From contig NZ_JAAQRC020000001.1 in assembly GCF_019216885.1 (NCBI RefSeq), positions 4,777,501 through 4,841,500 of the forward strand: a stretch of DNA of 64,000 bases, written 5' to 3'. Position numbers and translations under genes: made by a program. The first letter of the stretch is position 1. Each line of letters opens with the position of its first letter. The notes below the pieces were generated by a model that was not told the DNA's origin, ran no database searches, and saw only the letters and a program-made list of their open reading frames with translations. This stretch comes from Methylobacterium sp. SyP6R (lineage in GTDB: Bacteria; Pseudomonadota; Alphaproteobacteria; Rhizobiales; Beijerinckiaceae). This document shows positions 25,701 to 33,696 of the stretch, piece after piece.

Positions 25701-26309
25701 GCGCCGGCCGGCCGGCCGCGGTGCGGCCTCGAGCGGGGCGCTCTCGGCGAGATGGGCCTCGATGCCTTGCACCGCCTTCGCGACGGCCTCGTCGGCGGCA
25801 TCGCGGCTCGCGCCGATGCGCTGGTCGATCGCGTCGAGGCGCCGGCCGATCGCCGCCACCGCCTCGATCAGCTGCGGGTCGCCGGCCGGAGCGCCGGCGA
25901 GCGCGGCGGCCTGCGCCGAGGGAACCTGAAGCGGGGCTGCCTGCACCCGAGTCGTCTGGACCGGCGCCGGCTGGAGTGAATTGGTCTGGAGCAGCGCCGG
26001 CTCGGCCGCCTGCTCCGGGGCATGGCCCCGCCCGTGGCGCGGCCGTTGCACCCGCGGAGCGTCGTTCTGCCAACTCCGCTCGGGCCGCCGGGGCTCGGCG
26101 ATGTCGGCCCCCTGGAAAACGTCCTGCCGCGTGCGCCGAGAGCCGGCGGTGCGACGCGATTGCTGGCGTACGCCCGCACGGGCCGAGCCCTCGCTGATCG
26201 CCTCGGCGAGCCACTCGTCGACGGACAACCCGGCGCGGCGTGCAGCCTCGCGGGCGGCATCGCGCAACTCCGGGTCGAAAGCGTCGAGTGTAGGAGCGGT
26301 CCGTCTCAT
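22797..26309 (-). CDS. PodJ-like polar localisation / Sel1-repeat protein
   Basis: A 1170-residue protein. The N-terminal stretch (LRDAAREAARRAGLSVDEWLAEAI) resembles a ribbon or HTH-like segment common at the start of alphaproteobacterial PodJ-like proteins. A very long helical, probably coiled-coil region fills residues of about 140-690. One transmembrane helix follows (PLLLGIAAIVLALGTLQAL, near 815), then a Pro/Ala/Lys-rich periplasmic linker. The C-terminal domain contains four or so Sel1/TPR repeats (APAQYRLGSQYEKGLGLVRD, MHNLAVMLAESGG, DSQYNLAVLLARGLGVTQDLPQAYGWFAAA). In Caulobacter PodJ this layout marks a cell pole; the role here is inferred. It is a single-gene unit. Confidence 0.8.
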   Translation of the reverse strand: MRRTAPTLDAFDPELRDAAREAARRAGLSVDEWLAEAISEGSARAGVRQQSRRTAGSRRTRQDVFQGADIAEPRRPERSWQNDAPRVQRPRHGRGHAPEQAAEPALLQTNSLQPAPVQTTRVQAAPLQVPSAQAAALAGAPAGDPQLIEAVAAIGRRLDAIDQRIGASRDAADEAVAKAVQGIEAHLAESAPLEAAPRPAGRRGRPAPNSLAAAVAEIRQRQQQLDDGAPEEDQEILVDGLRRDLARVMETTEAAADKLSPAIAGLQAETSRLRDSIGTLATSGDLVTLEHAVRTLADEVQRAREPADLVAIAGPIDLMRVQVGRLAEDVAANVHARVAQDVERLAQQVDGAMGGDRAGLADRDAIAKLFSELDEIRGRLAVLAEPARVQNLAQSVDELTETVTRLGNGMLDSPALMNELRPLLEEIREGVRAPGADAPALAQGIAELDRKLDDLRAERREQPNATGAILGRIDALSAKVDQVAAVTTVGDVMDRLEQIGDALRQPALPSSDLASIHGMLRGLADKLDRVGQGAGGEALDGLERQVLALAGRIDTRGSDPALAGLERTMGDLLAQVALLRDEAPIQAAAERAARSVADSIGAERKDSSVSDGLGGLQAVLADMRAQQAASDKRLQATMEGVHSALEQLVSRLTHLDGAPRSEAAAPVADAAPARTARNLRDSLRETTAPAPEARPARRPDAPRAGTPSPADEMIEPGAIRPRQPQGEASPAPELPAGDIKASFIAAARRAAQAAAAEAAGAGQTPPAVERTGEAKGSLVERLRAAIERRRRPLLLGIAAIVLALGTLQALQNSGSRVAAPKVSQEAAAPVDPATTQAVGALALPKGTPPVAATDAPDAKVADTKVPDTRAPDTKAADAKPAAAKPEATPQKGAEAGPETAKPALAAKSAPAANPALPRVTDMASLSHDLAGVPAGAGSLRQAALEGDGAAIYELASRSVDGRGLPRDTALAAKLFDRLAGAGYAPAQYRLGSQYEKGLGLVRDQEKARLWYGRAAMQGHVRAMHNLAVMLAESGGAGGKPDYTSAATWFRKAAEYGVRDSQYNLAVLLARGLGVTQDLPQAYGWFAAAAGQGDDDAGRKRDEVAGKLAPKELAAARNAAEAWKAKTPDAAVNDPPAARVETAANPGAISLIGAPPPLSVGKGTGTGTGKV

Positions 26310-26896
26310 AGCGGGCTCTGCGCAAGGGGCCGAAGGATCTCGCGGACAGGCGCCGGCTCGTCACCGGCAGGAACCCCGCGCCCCGCTCGATCCTGAAGAT
26401 CCGGTCAGTGGCAGCGGCCTGAAAAGGTTCCTGTCGGCACTTTCGAGCGGCAGGGTAAATAAGCAGTTAAGCGACGACCTTGCGTCCGCTCATGGGCAGG
26501 ACGGACCTCCGCGGGACCTCCGCGGGACCTCCGCGCGCGCGAGGATCGCGACGAGATCACCGTGGTCCGCTCGAACCTCCGTTCGGGCAGGTCGGGACTC
26601 CCCCGATCGTTGCGCGCGCAACCCAATGATGGTCGATTTATGCTCACAACTCCCGCGCGAACTTCTGCGCTCGCGGCGGGCATTTCGGGCCGCGCCTGCC
26701 GATTTTTGCCTACATAACGGTAATGTGATTTATGTCATAAGCGATTGGCACATATGGTATTTTACCGTAAGTAACACACGCTCAAGTTGACGTTACCTTT
26801 CCCTTAGGTAGGTCATTTGACCTTCTTTGTGTCACAGAGGCGTCCGTGGGGCGTCGCTGGTACGGACAGTGCGCGTGTCTCAACGGGGGAATCGGC
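26310..26896. other. long intergenic region with AT-rich promoter segment
   Basis: About 590 bases between the divergent PodJ-like and MerR genes. At 26510-26535 a short CCTCCGCGGGA unit is repeated about three times. From about 26700 to 26830 the DNA is strikingly AT-rich for this genome and should hold the promoters. It includes the inverted repeat at 26717-26768 and a TTGACG hexamer at 26787-26792. No gene is seen. Confidence 0.6.
26717..26768. promoter_or_regulatory. inverted repeat in AT-rich promoter region upstream of merR-type gene
   Basis: ACGGTAA at 26717-26723 is matched by TTACCGT at 26762-26768. The right arm is itself part of the small palindrome TTAC-C-GTAA. The pair lies about 130-180 bases upstream of the MerR-family start, in the most AT-rich DNA nearby. 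It could be a regulator site for either divergent gene; the regulator is unknown. Confidence 0.35.
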
Positions 26897-27358
26897 ATGG
26901 CTTATGATCGGCAGACCGAGGGCAGCAGGGGGGCGCCCGCTCGCTCCGGCGGGTCCGCTTCGCGCACCGGCCGGCCGGCCGGACGCTCGACCGCTCCGGC
27001 GACTCTCACCATCGGCGACCTCGCCGAGGAGTTCGGCGTGACGCTGCGGGCTCTGCGCTTCTACGAGGCGAAGGGTCTGCTGCATCCGCAGCGCCGCGGC
27101 ACCACCCGCCTCTACACCGAGGATGACCGTTCGCGCCTTGCCACCATCCTGCGCGGCAAGGAGCTGGGCTTCACCCTGCGTGAGATCGCCGCGATGGTCG
27201 ACGGCGACGAGCTCGCCGAGGCCGGCCCCGGCGCGACCCTCGCCCTCTCGCCGGCCCAGGTCGCCGAGCAGATCGCCCATCTGGAGAACCAGAAGGCGGA
27301 GATCGAGCGGGCGCTCGAGGCCCTGCGCGGCTACGGCAAGACCGTCGCGACCGCCTGA
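26897..27358 (+). CDS. MerR family transcriptional regulator
   Basis: A 153-residue DNA-binding protein. After a Gly/Ser/Arg-rich tail of about 38 residues comes the winged-helix MerR domain (LTIGDLAEEFGVTLRALRFYEAKGLLHPQRRGTTRLYTEDDRSRLATIL). A coiled-coil dimerisation helix with an acidic and Ala-rich linker follows (EQIAHLENQKAEIERALEALR). No cysteine cluster for metal is present, so it is not a metal sensor. It lies 218 bases upstream of an acyl-CoA dehydrogenase and reads the same way. MerR proteins in this position often control acyl-CoA or branched-chain amino acid breakdown, so control of the downstream beta-oxidation genes is likely. The ATG at 26897 has GGGGGA upstream. Confidence 0.85.
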   Translation: MAYDRQTEGSRGAPARSGGSASRTGRPAGRSTAPATLTIGDLAEEFGVTLRALRFYEAKGLLHPQRRGTTRLYTEDDRSRLATILRGKELGFTLREIAAMVDGDELAEAGPGATLALSPAQVAEQIAHLENQKAEIERALEALRGYGKTVATA

Positions 27359-27506
27359 GCGGCGCGCGGACCAACCGGGCGGCGCTCTGCGGGGGCGGGC
27401 GCCGCCGGGATCGAGCCATCCAGGTTCGACCCCTCGATGTCGAATCGTCAACCGTGTCACCGGTGAAACCCGGCCACGCGCCGGACCACCCCTTGCCGTT
27501 CCACAC

Positions 27507-27534
27507 CGAGATAGTTTACATATGAACTATCTCG
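27507..27534. promoter_or_regulatory. perfect 10-bp-arm operator upstream of acyl-CoA dehydrogenase
   Basis: CGAGATAGTT and AACTATCTCG form perfect 10-base arms around an 8-base AT-rich centre (TACATATG). The palindrome ends 42 bases before the acyl-CoA dehydrogenase ATG, within the probable promoter. Its size suits a dimeric repressor or activator of the TetR or MerR class; the adjacent MerR protein is the natural candidate. Confidence 0.65.
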
Positions 27535-27576
27535 CCGCGGGAATCGCCGCGGACCAAGCGTGGGAGCGGGGGAAAC

Positions 27577-29370
27577 ATGCCGAGCTACAAGGCGCCGGTG
27601 GAGGACGTGCTGTTCCTCCTCAACGACGTGTTCGGATTCGCGCGCTACAGCAACCTGCCCGGCTTTGCCGACGCGACGCCCGACGTGGTCGAGGCCGTGA
27701 TCGCCGAGGGCGCGAAGCTCTGCGAGGAGGTACTGGCGCCCCTCAACCGCGCCGGTGACACGGAGGGCTGTACCCGCCACCCCGACGGCCGCGTGACGAC
27801 GCCGAAGGGCTTCAAGGCCGGTTACGACGCCTATGCGGGCGGCGGCTGGATGGGCCTGTCGATGCCGGCCGAGTATGGCGGCCAGGGCCTGCCCCACACC
27901 CTCAACAGCGTGATGCAGGAATTCGTGTCCGGCGCCAACACCGCGCTCGGCATGTATCCGGGCCTGACGCAAGGCGCCATGGCGGCCCTGCTGGTCCACG
28001 GCTCCGAGGAGCAGAAGCGGACCTACCTGCCCAAGATGATCGAGGGCACCTGGACCGGAACGATGAACCTGACCGAGCCGCATTGCGGCACGGATCTCGG
28101 CCTGCTCAAGACCAAGGCGGTCCCGAACGGCGACGGCTCCTACGCGCTCACCGGCACCAAGATCTTCATCTCGGCGGGCGAACACGACCTCTCCGAGAAC
28201 ATCGTCCACCTGGTGATCGCCCGGATCGAGGGCGCGCCTTCCGGCACCAAGGGCATCTCGCTCTTCGTGGTGCCGAAGTTCCTGGTCGGGCCCGACGGGA
28301 CCGTGGGTGCCCGCAACGGGGTGTCGTGCGGCGCCATCGAGCACAAGATGGGCATCCACGGCAACGCCACCTGCGTGATGAACTACGACGGCGCCACCGG
28401 CTGGCTCGTCGGCGAGGCCAATCGCGGCCTCAACGCGATGTTCGTGATGATGAACGAGGCGCGGCTCGCCGTCGGCATCCAGGGCCTCGGCCAGTCCGAG
28501 GTCGCCTACCAGAACGCCGTGGCTTACGCCCGCGACCGGCTCCAGGGCCGGGCGCTCACCGGCGCCGCGGCGCCCGAGAAGCCCGCCGACCCGATCATCG
28601 TCCATCCGGACGTGCGCCGGACCCTGATGACCATCCGGGCCTTCAACGAGGCCGCACGGGCGCTCGTGATCTGGACCGCGCTCCAGGCCGACATCGCCCA
28701 CCGTTCCGAGGACCCGGCCGCCCGCCAGGCGGCGGAGGACCACATGGGCCTCCTCACCCCGGTGGTGAAGGGCGTCCTGACCGACCGGGGATTCGCCAAC
28801 GCGGTCGATGCCCAGCAGATGTTCGGCGGCCACGGCTACATCGAGGAATGGGGGATGTCGCAATTCGTGCGCGACGCCCGCATCGCCCAGATCTACGAGG
28901 GCGCCAACGGCATCCAGGCGATGGACCTGGTCGGCCGGAAACTGCCGCGCGACGGCGGCCGGGCGATGATGCGCTTCCTCGCCGAGGTCGAAGGCTTCTG
29001 CAAGGAGAATGCCGGGGACGAGACCCTCAAGGTGTTCTGCGCGCCCCTGATGAAGAGCCTCGGCCACCTGCAGCAGGCGACGATGTGGCTGATGCAGAAC
29101 GCCATGGCGAAGCCCGACAACGCGGGTGCCGCGGCAACCGACTACATGCACCTGATGGGTCTCGTCGCCATGGGCTACATGTGGGGCCGGATCGCCAAGG
29201 CGACGGCCGAGAAGAAGATCTCAGGCGAGGGCATCGCCGAGCGCCTGGATGCGCGGCTGGCCACCGGCCGGTTCTACGTCGAGCGCGTGCTGCCGGAGAC
29301 CGGCACCCGGCTCGCCCGCATCTCGGCCGGATCCGACGCCGTCATGGCGGTGCCGGCGGAGCTGTTCTAG
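27577..29370 (+). CDS. acyl-CoA dehydrogenase (DmdC-like long form)
   Basis: A 597-residue flavoenzyme for the first step of beta-oxidation. The FAD and substrate blocks are present: GWMGLSMPAEYGGQGLPHTL, GTMNLTEPHCGTDLGLLKTKA, KIFISAGEHDL, and QMFGGHGYIEEWGMSQFVRDARIAQIYEGANGIQAMDL. The probable catalytic base is Glu441 in IYEGANG. The length, with N- and C-terminal extensions beyond the 380-residue standard enzyme, fits the FadE/DmdC-like group of bacterial acyl-CoA dehydrogenases. The chain length preference is unknown. Thiolase and FadB-like genes follow on the same strand, giving a nearly complete beta-oxidation set. Confidence 0.92.
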   Translation: MPSYKAPVEDVLFLLNDVFGFARYSNLPGFADATPDVVEAVIAEGAKLCEEVLAPLNRAGDTEGCTRHPDGRVTTPKGFKAGYDAYAGGGWMGLSMPAEYGGQGLPHTLNSVMQEFVSGANTALGMYPGLTQGAMAALLVHGSEEQKRTYLPKMIEGTWTGTMNLTEPHCGTDLGLLKTKAVPNGDGSYALTGTKIFISAGEHDLSENIVHLVIARIEGAPSGTKGISLFVVPKFLVGPDGTVGARNGVSCGAIEHKMGIHGNATCVMNYDGATGWLVGEANRGLNAMFVMMNEARLAVGIQGLGQSEVAYQNAVAYARDRLQGRALTGAAAPEKPADPIIVHPDVRRTLMTIRAFNEAARALVIWTALQADIAHRSEDPAARQAAEDHMGLLTPVVKGVLTDRGFANAVDAQQMFGGHGYIEEWGMSQFVRDARIAQIYEGANGIQAMDLVGRKLPRDGGRAMMRFLAEVEGFCKENAGDETLKVFCAPLMKSLGHLQQATMWLMQNAMAKPDNAGAAATDYMHLMGLVAMGYMWGRIAKATAEKKISGEGIAERLDARLATGRFYVERVLPETGTRLARISAGSDAVMAVPAELF

Positions 29371-29401
29371 GCTCCGGCCCGTATCCACGGAGCCTGCCGC
29401 G

Positions 29402-29656
29402 ATGGCCGAACCCGAGAACCTGGTCCTCGAACATCTTCGCGCCATCCGCGGGTCGATCGAGCAGCTCGAACGCAAGGTCGAACGGCTGGAAGCCAAGGTC
29501 GATAGCCGGTTCGACCATGTCGAAGCCCGCATCGACGAACTCGACACCCGCGTCACCGGCCTGACCCACGCGGTCGTGGCCGGGTTCGGGGCCCTCGTCC
29601 ATCGCCTCGACGACCACGAGCGCCGTATCGCCCGCATCGAAGCGGAGCGCGCCTGA
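29402..29656 (+). CDS. small coiled-coil protein, 84 aa
   Basis: An 84-residue, almost entirely helical protein with clear heptads (HLRAIRGSIEQLERKVERLEAKVDSRFDHVEARIDELDTRVTGL). No membrane segment is present. It lies 31 bases after the acyl-CoA dehydrogenase stop and 68 bases before the thiolase start, on the same strand, so it is in the beta-oxidation transcript. A scaffold or adaptor role is possible but not shown. The ATG at 29402 begins the protein-like sequence (MAEPENLVLEHL); the frame is open further upstream only because it overlaps the previous gene. Confidence 0.7.
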   Translation: MAEPENLVLEHLRAIRGSIEQLERKVERLEAKVDSRFDHVEARIDELDTRVTGLTHAVVAGFGALVHRLDDHERRIARIEAERA

Positions 29657-29724
29657 CCGGCGCGCTCCTCCTCCCCGGCGCCCCGTCTCGGGGCCGCCGC
29701 ACGATTATTCCGGGAAGACGCCCC

Positions 29725-30933
29725 ATGCCCGACGCCTACATCTACGACCATGTCCGCACGCCCCGCGGCCGCGGCAAGCCCGACGGCTCGCTGCACGAGG
29801 TGACGGCGCTCCGCCTCGCCGAAACGGCGCTCCGCGCCCTCAAGGACCGCAACGCCCTCGACACCACGCTCGTCGACGACGTGATCCTCGGCTGCGTCGA
29901 CCCGGTCGGCGAGGCCGGCGGCGACATCGCGCGAGCGGCGGCGCTGGTGGCCGATTACGGCAACCACGTGCCGGGCGTGCAGATCAACCGGTTCTGCGCC
30001 TCGGGCCTCGACGCGGTGAACTTCGCCGCCGCCCAGGTTATGAGCGGCCAGCACGACATGGCGGTCGGCGGCGGCGTCGAATCGATGAGCCGCATCGGCA
30101 TCGGGGCGTCGGGCGGCGCCTGGCCGGTCGATCCGGCCATCGCCATCAAGTCGTACTTCATGCCGCAGGGCGTCTCGGCCGACCTGATCGCCACCAAGTA
30201 CGGTTTCTCCCGCGACGAATGCGACGCCTACGCGGTCGAATCGCAGAAGCGCGCCGCCCGCTCCTGGGAGGACGGCCGGTTCAAGAAATCGGTCGTGCCG
30301 GTGCGCGACGTCAACGGCCTGACGCTGCTCGACCACGACGAGCATCGCCGCCCGAGCACCGACATGCAGTCGCTCGCCGCCCTCAAGCCCTCCTTCGTCC
30401 AGATGGGCCAGATGGGCGGGTTCGACGCGGTGGCGGTCGATGCGCATCCGGATGTCGAGGCGGTGGAGCACGTCCACCATGCCGGCAATTCCTCCGGCAT
30501 CGTCGACGGTGCCGCCGCGGTGCTGATCGGCTCGCAAGAGGTCGGCGCCAAGGCGGGCCTCAAGCCCCGCGCCCGCATCCGGGCCTTCGCCAATATCGGC
30601 TCGGACCCGGCCCTGATGCTGACCGGCCCGGTCGACGTGACCCGCAAGGTGCTCAAGCGCGCCGGGATGAGCGTCAGTGACATCGACCTGTTCGAGGTCA
30701 ACGAGGCCTTCGCGGCGGTGGTGCTCCGCTTCCTCCAGGCCTTCGACGTCGATGCCGCCAAGGTCAACGTCAATGGCGGGGCCATCGCGCTCGGCCATCC
30801 CCTCGGCGCGACGGGGGCGATGATCCTCGGCACCGTGCTCGACGAGCTGGAGCGCACCGGAAAACAGACGGCGCTCGTCACCCTCTGCATCGGCGCCGGC
30901 ATGGGCACCGCCACCATCATCGAGCGGGTGTAA
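29725..30933 (+). CDS. acetyl-CoA C-acyltransferase (thiolase)
   Basis: A 402-residue thiolase that cleaves 3-ketoacyl-CoA to acetyl-CoA and a shortened acyl-CoA. The acyl-accepting cysteine is Cys91 in QINRFCASGLDAVN. The other active-site residues are His358 in GGAIALGHPLGATG and Cys388 in LCIGAGMGT. Length and motif order match FadA-type thiolases. It is encoded between the acyl-CoA dehydrogenase and the FadB-like gene, consistent with degradative rather than biosynthetic use. Confidence 0.95.
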   Translation: MPDAYIYDHVRTPRGRGKPDGSLHEVTALRLAETALRALKDRNALDTTLVDDVILGCVDPVGEAGGDIARAAALVADYGNHVPGVQINRFCASGLDAVNFAAAQVMSGQHDMAVGGGVESMSRIGIGASGGAWPVDPAIAIKSYFMPQGVSADLIATKYGFSRDECDAYAVESQKRAARSWEDGRFKKSVVPVRDVNGLTLLDHDEHRRPSTDMQSLAALKPSFVQMGQMGGFDAVAVDAHPDVEAVEHVHHAGNSSGIVDGAAAVLIGSQEVGAKAGLKPRARIRAFANIGSDPALMLTGPVDVTRKVLKRAGMSVSDIDLFEVNEAFAAVVLRFLQAFDVDAAKVNVNGGAIALGHPLGATGAMILGTVLDELERTGKQTALVTLCIGAGMGTATIIERV

Positions 30934-30938
30934 CAGCA

Positions 30939-31472
30939 ATGCGCAGTCCCCTGCCCCACCTCGCCGCCGGCCTCGCCCTCGCGCTGGTCCTCGCCGGCCC
31001 GGCCCGGGCCGACGACGAGCGCCTGACGCTCGCCCGCGACATCGTCACCAAGACCGTCGCCCGCAACCTGACCCAGGCGTTCAAGCAGGCCGAGGAAAAA
31101 ACCCTCGCCTCGCTGAGCGCCGAGCAAGCCGGCAAGATGCGCCCGGAACTCGACAAGACCTTCGCCGAGGAGCGCGACACCCTCGTCGACCAGCTCTCGA
31201 AGGAATACGCCCAGAAGTTCGACGCCGCCGAGCTGAAGCGGCTGGCCGGGATCTACGACGACCCGGTCTACCAGAAGTTCCAGGCGCTCAACGCCGACCC
31301 GACCTCGATGGTGACCACGATCACCAAGGATGCGGTGACCAAGATGATGAACCTGCTCTCGCTGGCGGCCCTGTCGCAGCAGGGCAACGGCCAGACGCCG
31401 CAGGGCGGGCCGGCTCCGATGCCGACCCCCGCGCCCCCGCCGGCTCCCGCCCCCGCTCCTGCCAAGCCGTAA
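30939..31472 (+). CDS. exported DUF2059 protein
   Basis: A 177-residue protein with a clear signal peptide (LAAGLALALVLAGPARADD). The mature part is helical and carries the DUF2059 pattern (YAQKFDAAELKRLAGIYDDPVYQKFQALN, then a Met/Leu-rich helix). It ends in a Pro/Ala-rich tail (PMPTPAPPPAPAPAPAKP). It should act in the periplasm; function is unknown. It starts five bases after the thiolase stop and precedes the FadB-like gene by 22 bases, so it is embedded in the beta-oxidation operon although its location in the cell is different. Confidence 0.85.
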   Translation: MRSPLPHLAAGLALALVLAGPARADDERLTLARDIVTKTVARNLTQAFKQAEEKTLASLSAEQAGKMRPELDKTFAEERDTLVDQLSKEYAQKFDAAELKRLAGIYDDPVYQKFQALNADPTSMVTTITKDAVTKMMNLLSLAALSQQGNGQTPQGGPAPMPTPAPPPAPAPAPAKP

Positions 31473-31494
31473 TCGATCTCACAAGGCCTTCGCC

Positions 31495-33696
31495 ATGAAC
31501 CTCACGAACTTCCGTTTCGAGACCGATGCCGACGGCGTGGCGCTCGCCACCTGGGACATGCCGGGCCGCTCGATGAACGTCGTCACCCGGGAGGTGATGG
31601 ACGAGTTGAACCGGATCGTCGACGCCGTGGTGAAGGACGCCGCCATCAAGGGCTGCGTGATCACGTCGGGCAAGGACACCTTCTCGGGCGGCGCCGACCT
31701 CACCATGCTCCAGGGGATCGGCGCCGAATATGCGCGGCTGGCCCGCGAGCGCGGCGAGGAGGAGGCGATGACCTTCTTCTTCGAGGAATCGCGCCGGCTC
31801 ACCCTGCTCTACCGCAAGCTCGAGACCTGCGGGAAGCCGTTCGCGGCCGCCGTCCATGGCACCTGCCTCGGCGGCGCCTTCGAGCTGGCGCTGGCCTGCC
31901 ATCACCGGGTGCTGTCGGACGACGACAAGACCCGGGTCGGCCTGCCGGAGATCAAGGTCGGGCTGTTCCCGGGCGCCGGCGGCACCCAGCGCGTCGCCCG
32001 CCTGATGCAGACCGGCGACGCTCTGCAGATGCTGTTCAAGGGCGAGCAGATCCGCCCGCTGATGGCCCGCAACATGGGCCTCGTCCACGCGGTCGCGCCC
32101 CGCGCCGAGATCGTCGAGAAGGCGCGTGAGTGGATCAAGGCCGGCGGCTCGGCCGTCGCGCCCTGGGACCAGCCGAAGTTCAAGGCGCCGTCGGGCAAGG
32201 TCTATTCGCCCGCCGGCATGATGACCTGGCCGCCGGCCAACGCGATCTATCGCCGCGAGACCCACGACAACTACCCCGCCGCCAAGGCGATCCTGCACGC
32301 CGTCTACGAGGGCCTGCAACTGCCGATGGACCTGGCGCTCAAGGTGGAGAGCCGGTACTTCGCCAAGATCCTGCGCTCGCCGGAAGCGGCGGCGATGATC
32401 CGCACCCTGTTCCTGTCGATGGGCGAGCTCAACAAGGGCGCCCGCCGGCCGAAGGGCGTCGGCCCGGTGCAGCTGAAGAAGGTCGGCGTCGTCGGCGCCG
32501 GCTTCATGGGGGCGGGCATCGCCTACGTCTCGGCCAATGCCGGGCTCGAGGTCGTGCTGGTCGACCAGTCGGCGGAAGCGGCCGAGAAGGGCAAATCTTA
32601 CGCCCACAAGCTGGTCTCCGACCAGATCATGAAGGGCCGCGCCAAGACCGCCGACCGCGACGCGCTGCTGTCCCGCATCACCGCGACCGGCGACTATTCG
32701 GCGCTCGCCGGCTGCGATCTCGTGGTCGAGGCGGTGTTCGAGGACCCGAAGGTCAAGGCCGAGGTGATCGCCAAGGTCGAGGCGGTGATCGGGCCGGACG
32801 CGATCTTCGCCTCCAACACCTCGACCCTGCCGATCAGCGGCCTCGCCAAGGCCTCGTCGCGGCCCGGGCAGTTCATCGGCATCCACTTCTTCTCGCCAGT
32901 CGAGAAGATGATGTTGGTCGAGATCATCATGGGCCAAGCGACGGGTGAGCGGGCGCTGGCGGTGGCCCTCGACTACGTCCGGGCGATCAAGAAGACCCCG
33001 ATCGTCGTCAACGACGCCCGCGGCTTCTTCGCCAACCGCTGCGTCGGCGCCTACATCCTCGAAGGCCACCTGATGCTGGCCGAGGGCGTGCCGGCGGCGA
33101 TGATCGAGAATGCCGGGCGCCAGGCCGGCATGCCGGTCGGCCCGCTGTCGCTCAACGACGAGGTCGGCGTCGACCTCGCCCTCAAGATCGTCAAGGCGAC
33201 GAAGGCGCAGGTCGGCGAGGCTGCCATCAATCCGCACCAGGAGCGCCTGCTCACGGCGCTGGTCGAGGGCGAAGGCCGGCTCGGGCGCAAGAACCGCAAG
33301 GGCTTCTACGACTACCCGGAGCAGGGTCCGAAGAAGCTCTGGCCGGGCTTAGCGGGCCTCCAGGAGACCCGCCTCGACCCGGAGGCGGTGGATTTTTCGG
33401 AGCTGAAGCAGCGCCTTCTCGTCACCCAGGCGCTGGAAGCGGCCCGCACATTCGGCGAGGGAGTCGTCACCGATCCGCGCGAGGCCGATGTCGGCTCGAT
33501 CCTCGGCTTCGGCTTCGCGCCGTTCACCGGGGGCGCCCTGTCCTACATCGACTTCATGGGGGCGGCCCGGTTCGTCGAGCTGTGCCGCACGCTGGAGGCC
33601 AAGCACGGCGCCCGCTTCGCCCCGCCGGCGACGCTGGTGGCGATGGCGGAGAAGGGTGGGACGTTCTACGGCGAGGCGGTCAAGAAGGCGGCGTGA
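31495..33696 (+). CDS. bifunctional enoyl-CoA hydratase / 3-hydroxyacyl-CoA dehydrogenase
   Basis: A 733-residue FadB/FadJ-type enzyme that performs the hydration and oxidation steps of beta-oxidation. The N-terminal crotonase domain has SGKDTFSGGADLTMLQGI and HGTCLGGAFELALACHHRV (oxyanion loop). The NAD-binding dehydrogenase domain begins at about residue 325 with KKVGVVGAGFMGAGIAYVSA and continues with SNTSTLPISGLA and HFFSPVEKMMLVEII. The C-terminal domains follow (NDARGFFANRCVGAYI and RLLTALVEGEGRLGRKNRKG). Length fits the family. With the adjacent dehydrogenase and thiolase it completes the pathway. Confidence 0.95.
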   Translation: MNLTNFRFETDADGVALATWDMPGRSMNVVTREVMDELNRIVDAVVKDAAIKGCVITSGKDTFSGGADLTMLQGIGAEYARLARERGEEEAMTFFFEESRRLTLLYRKLETCGKPFAAAVHGTCLGGAFELALACHHRVLSDDDKTRVGLPEIKVGLFPGAGGTQRVARLMQTGDALQMLFKGEQIRPLMARNMGLVHAVAPRAEIVEKAREWIKAGGSAVAPWDQPKFKAPSGKVYSPAGMMTWPPANAIYRRETHDNYPAAKAILHAVYEGLQLPMDLALKVESRYFAKILRSPEAAAMIRTLFLSMGELNKGARRPKGVGPVQLKKVGVVGAGFMGAGIAYVSANAGLEVVLVDQSAEAAEKGKSYAHKLVSDQIMKGRAKTADRDALLSRITATGDYSALAGCDLVVEAVFEDPKVKAEVIAKVEAVIGPDAIFASNTSTLPISGLAKASSRPGQFIGIHFFSPVEKMMLVEIIMGQATGERALAVALDYVRAIKKTPIVVNDARGFFANRCVGAYILEGHLMLAEGVPAAMIENAGRQAGMPVGPLSLNDEVGVDLALKIVKATKAQVGEAAINPHQERLLTALVEGEGRLGRKNRKGFYDYPEQGPKKLWPGLAGLQETRLDPEAVDFSELKQRLLVTQALEAARTFGEGVVTDPREADVGSILGFGFAPFTGGALSYIDFMGAARFVELCRTLEAKHGARFAPPATLVAMAEKGGTFYGEAVKKAA

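Noticed and set aside
22713..25979. A 1088-codon plus-strand frame opposite the PodJ-like gene
   Set aside because: Antisense shadow rich in Gly, Arg, Leu and Ala; the minus strand has Sel1 repeats and a transmembrane helix.
23470..26364. A 964-codon minus-strand frame overlapping the PodJ-like gene
   Set aside because: Out-of-frame reading dominated by Arg, Pro, Gly and Ala with no domain; it shares DNA with the clearly coding frame.
29402..29656. Antitoxin or toxin role for the 84-residue coiled-coil protein
   Set aside because: No partner gene, no DNA-binding motif and no overlap with another small gene; a coiled coil alone does not support it.
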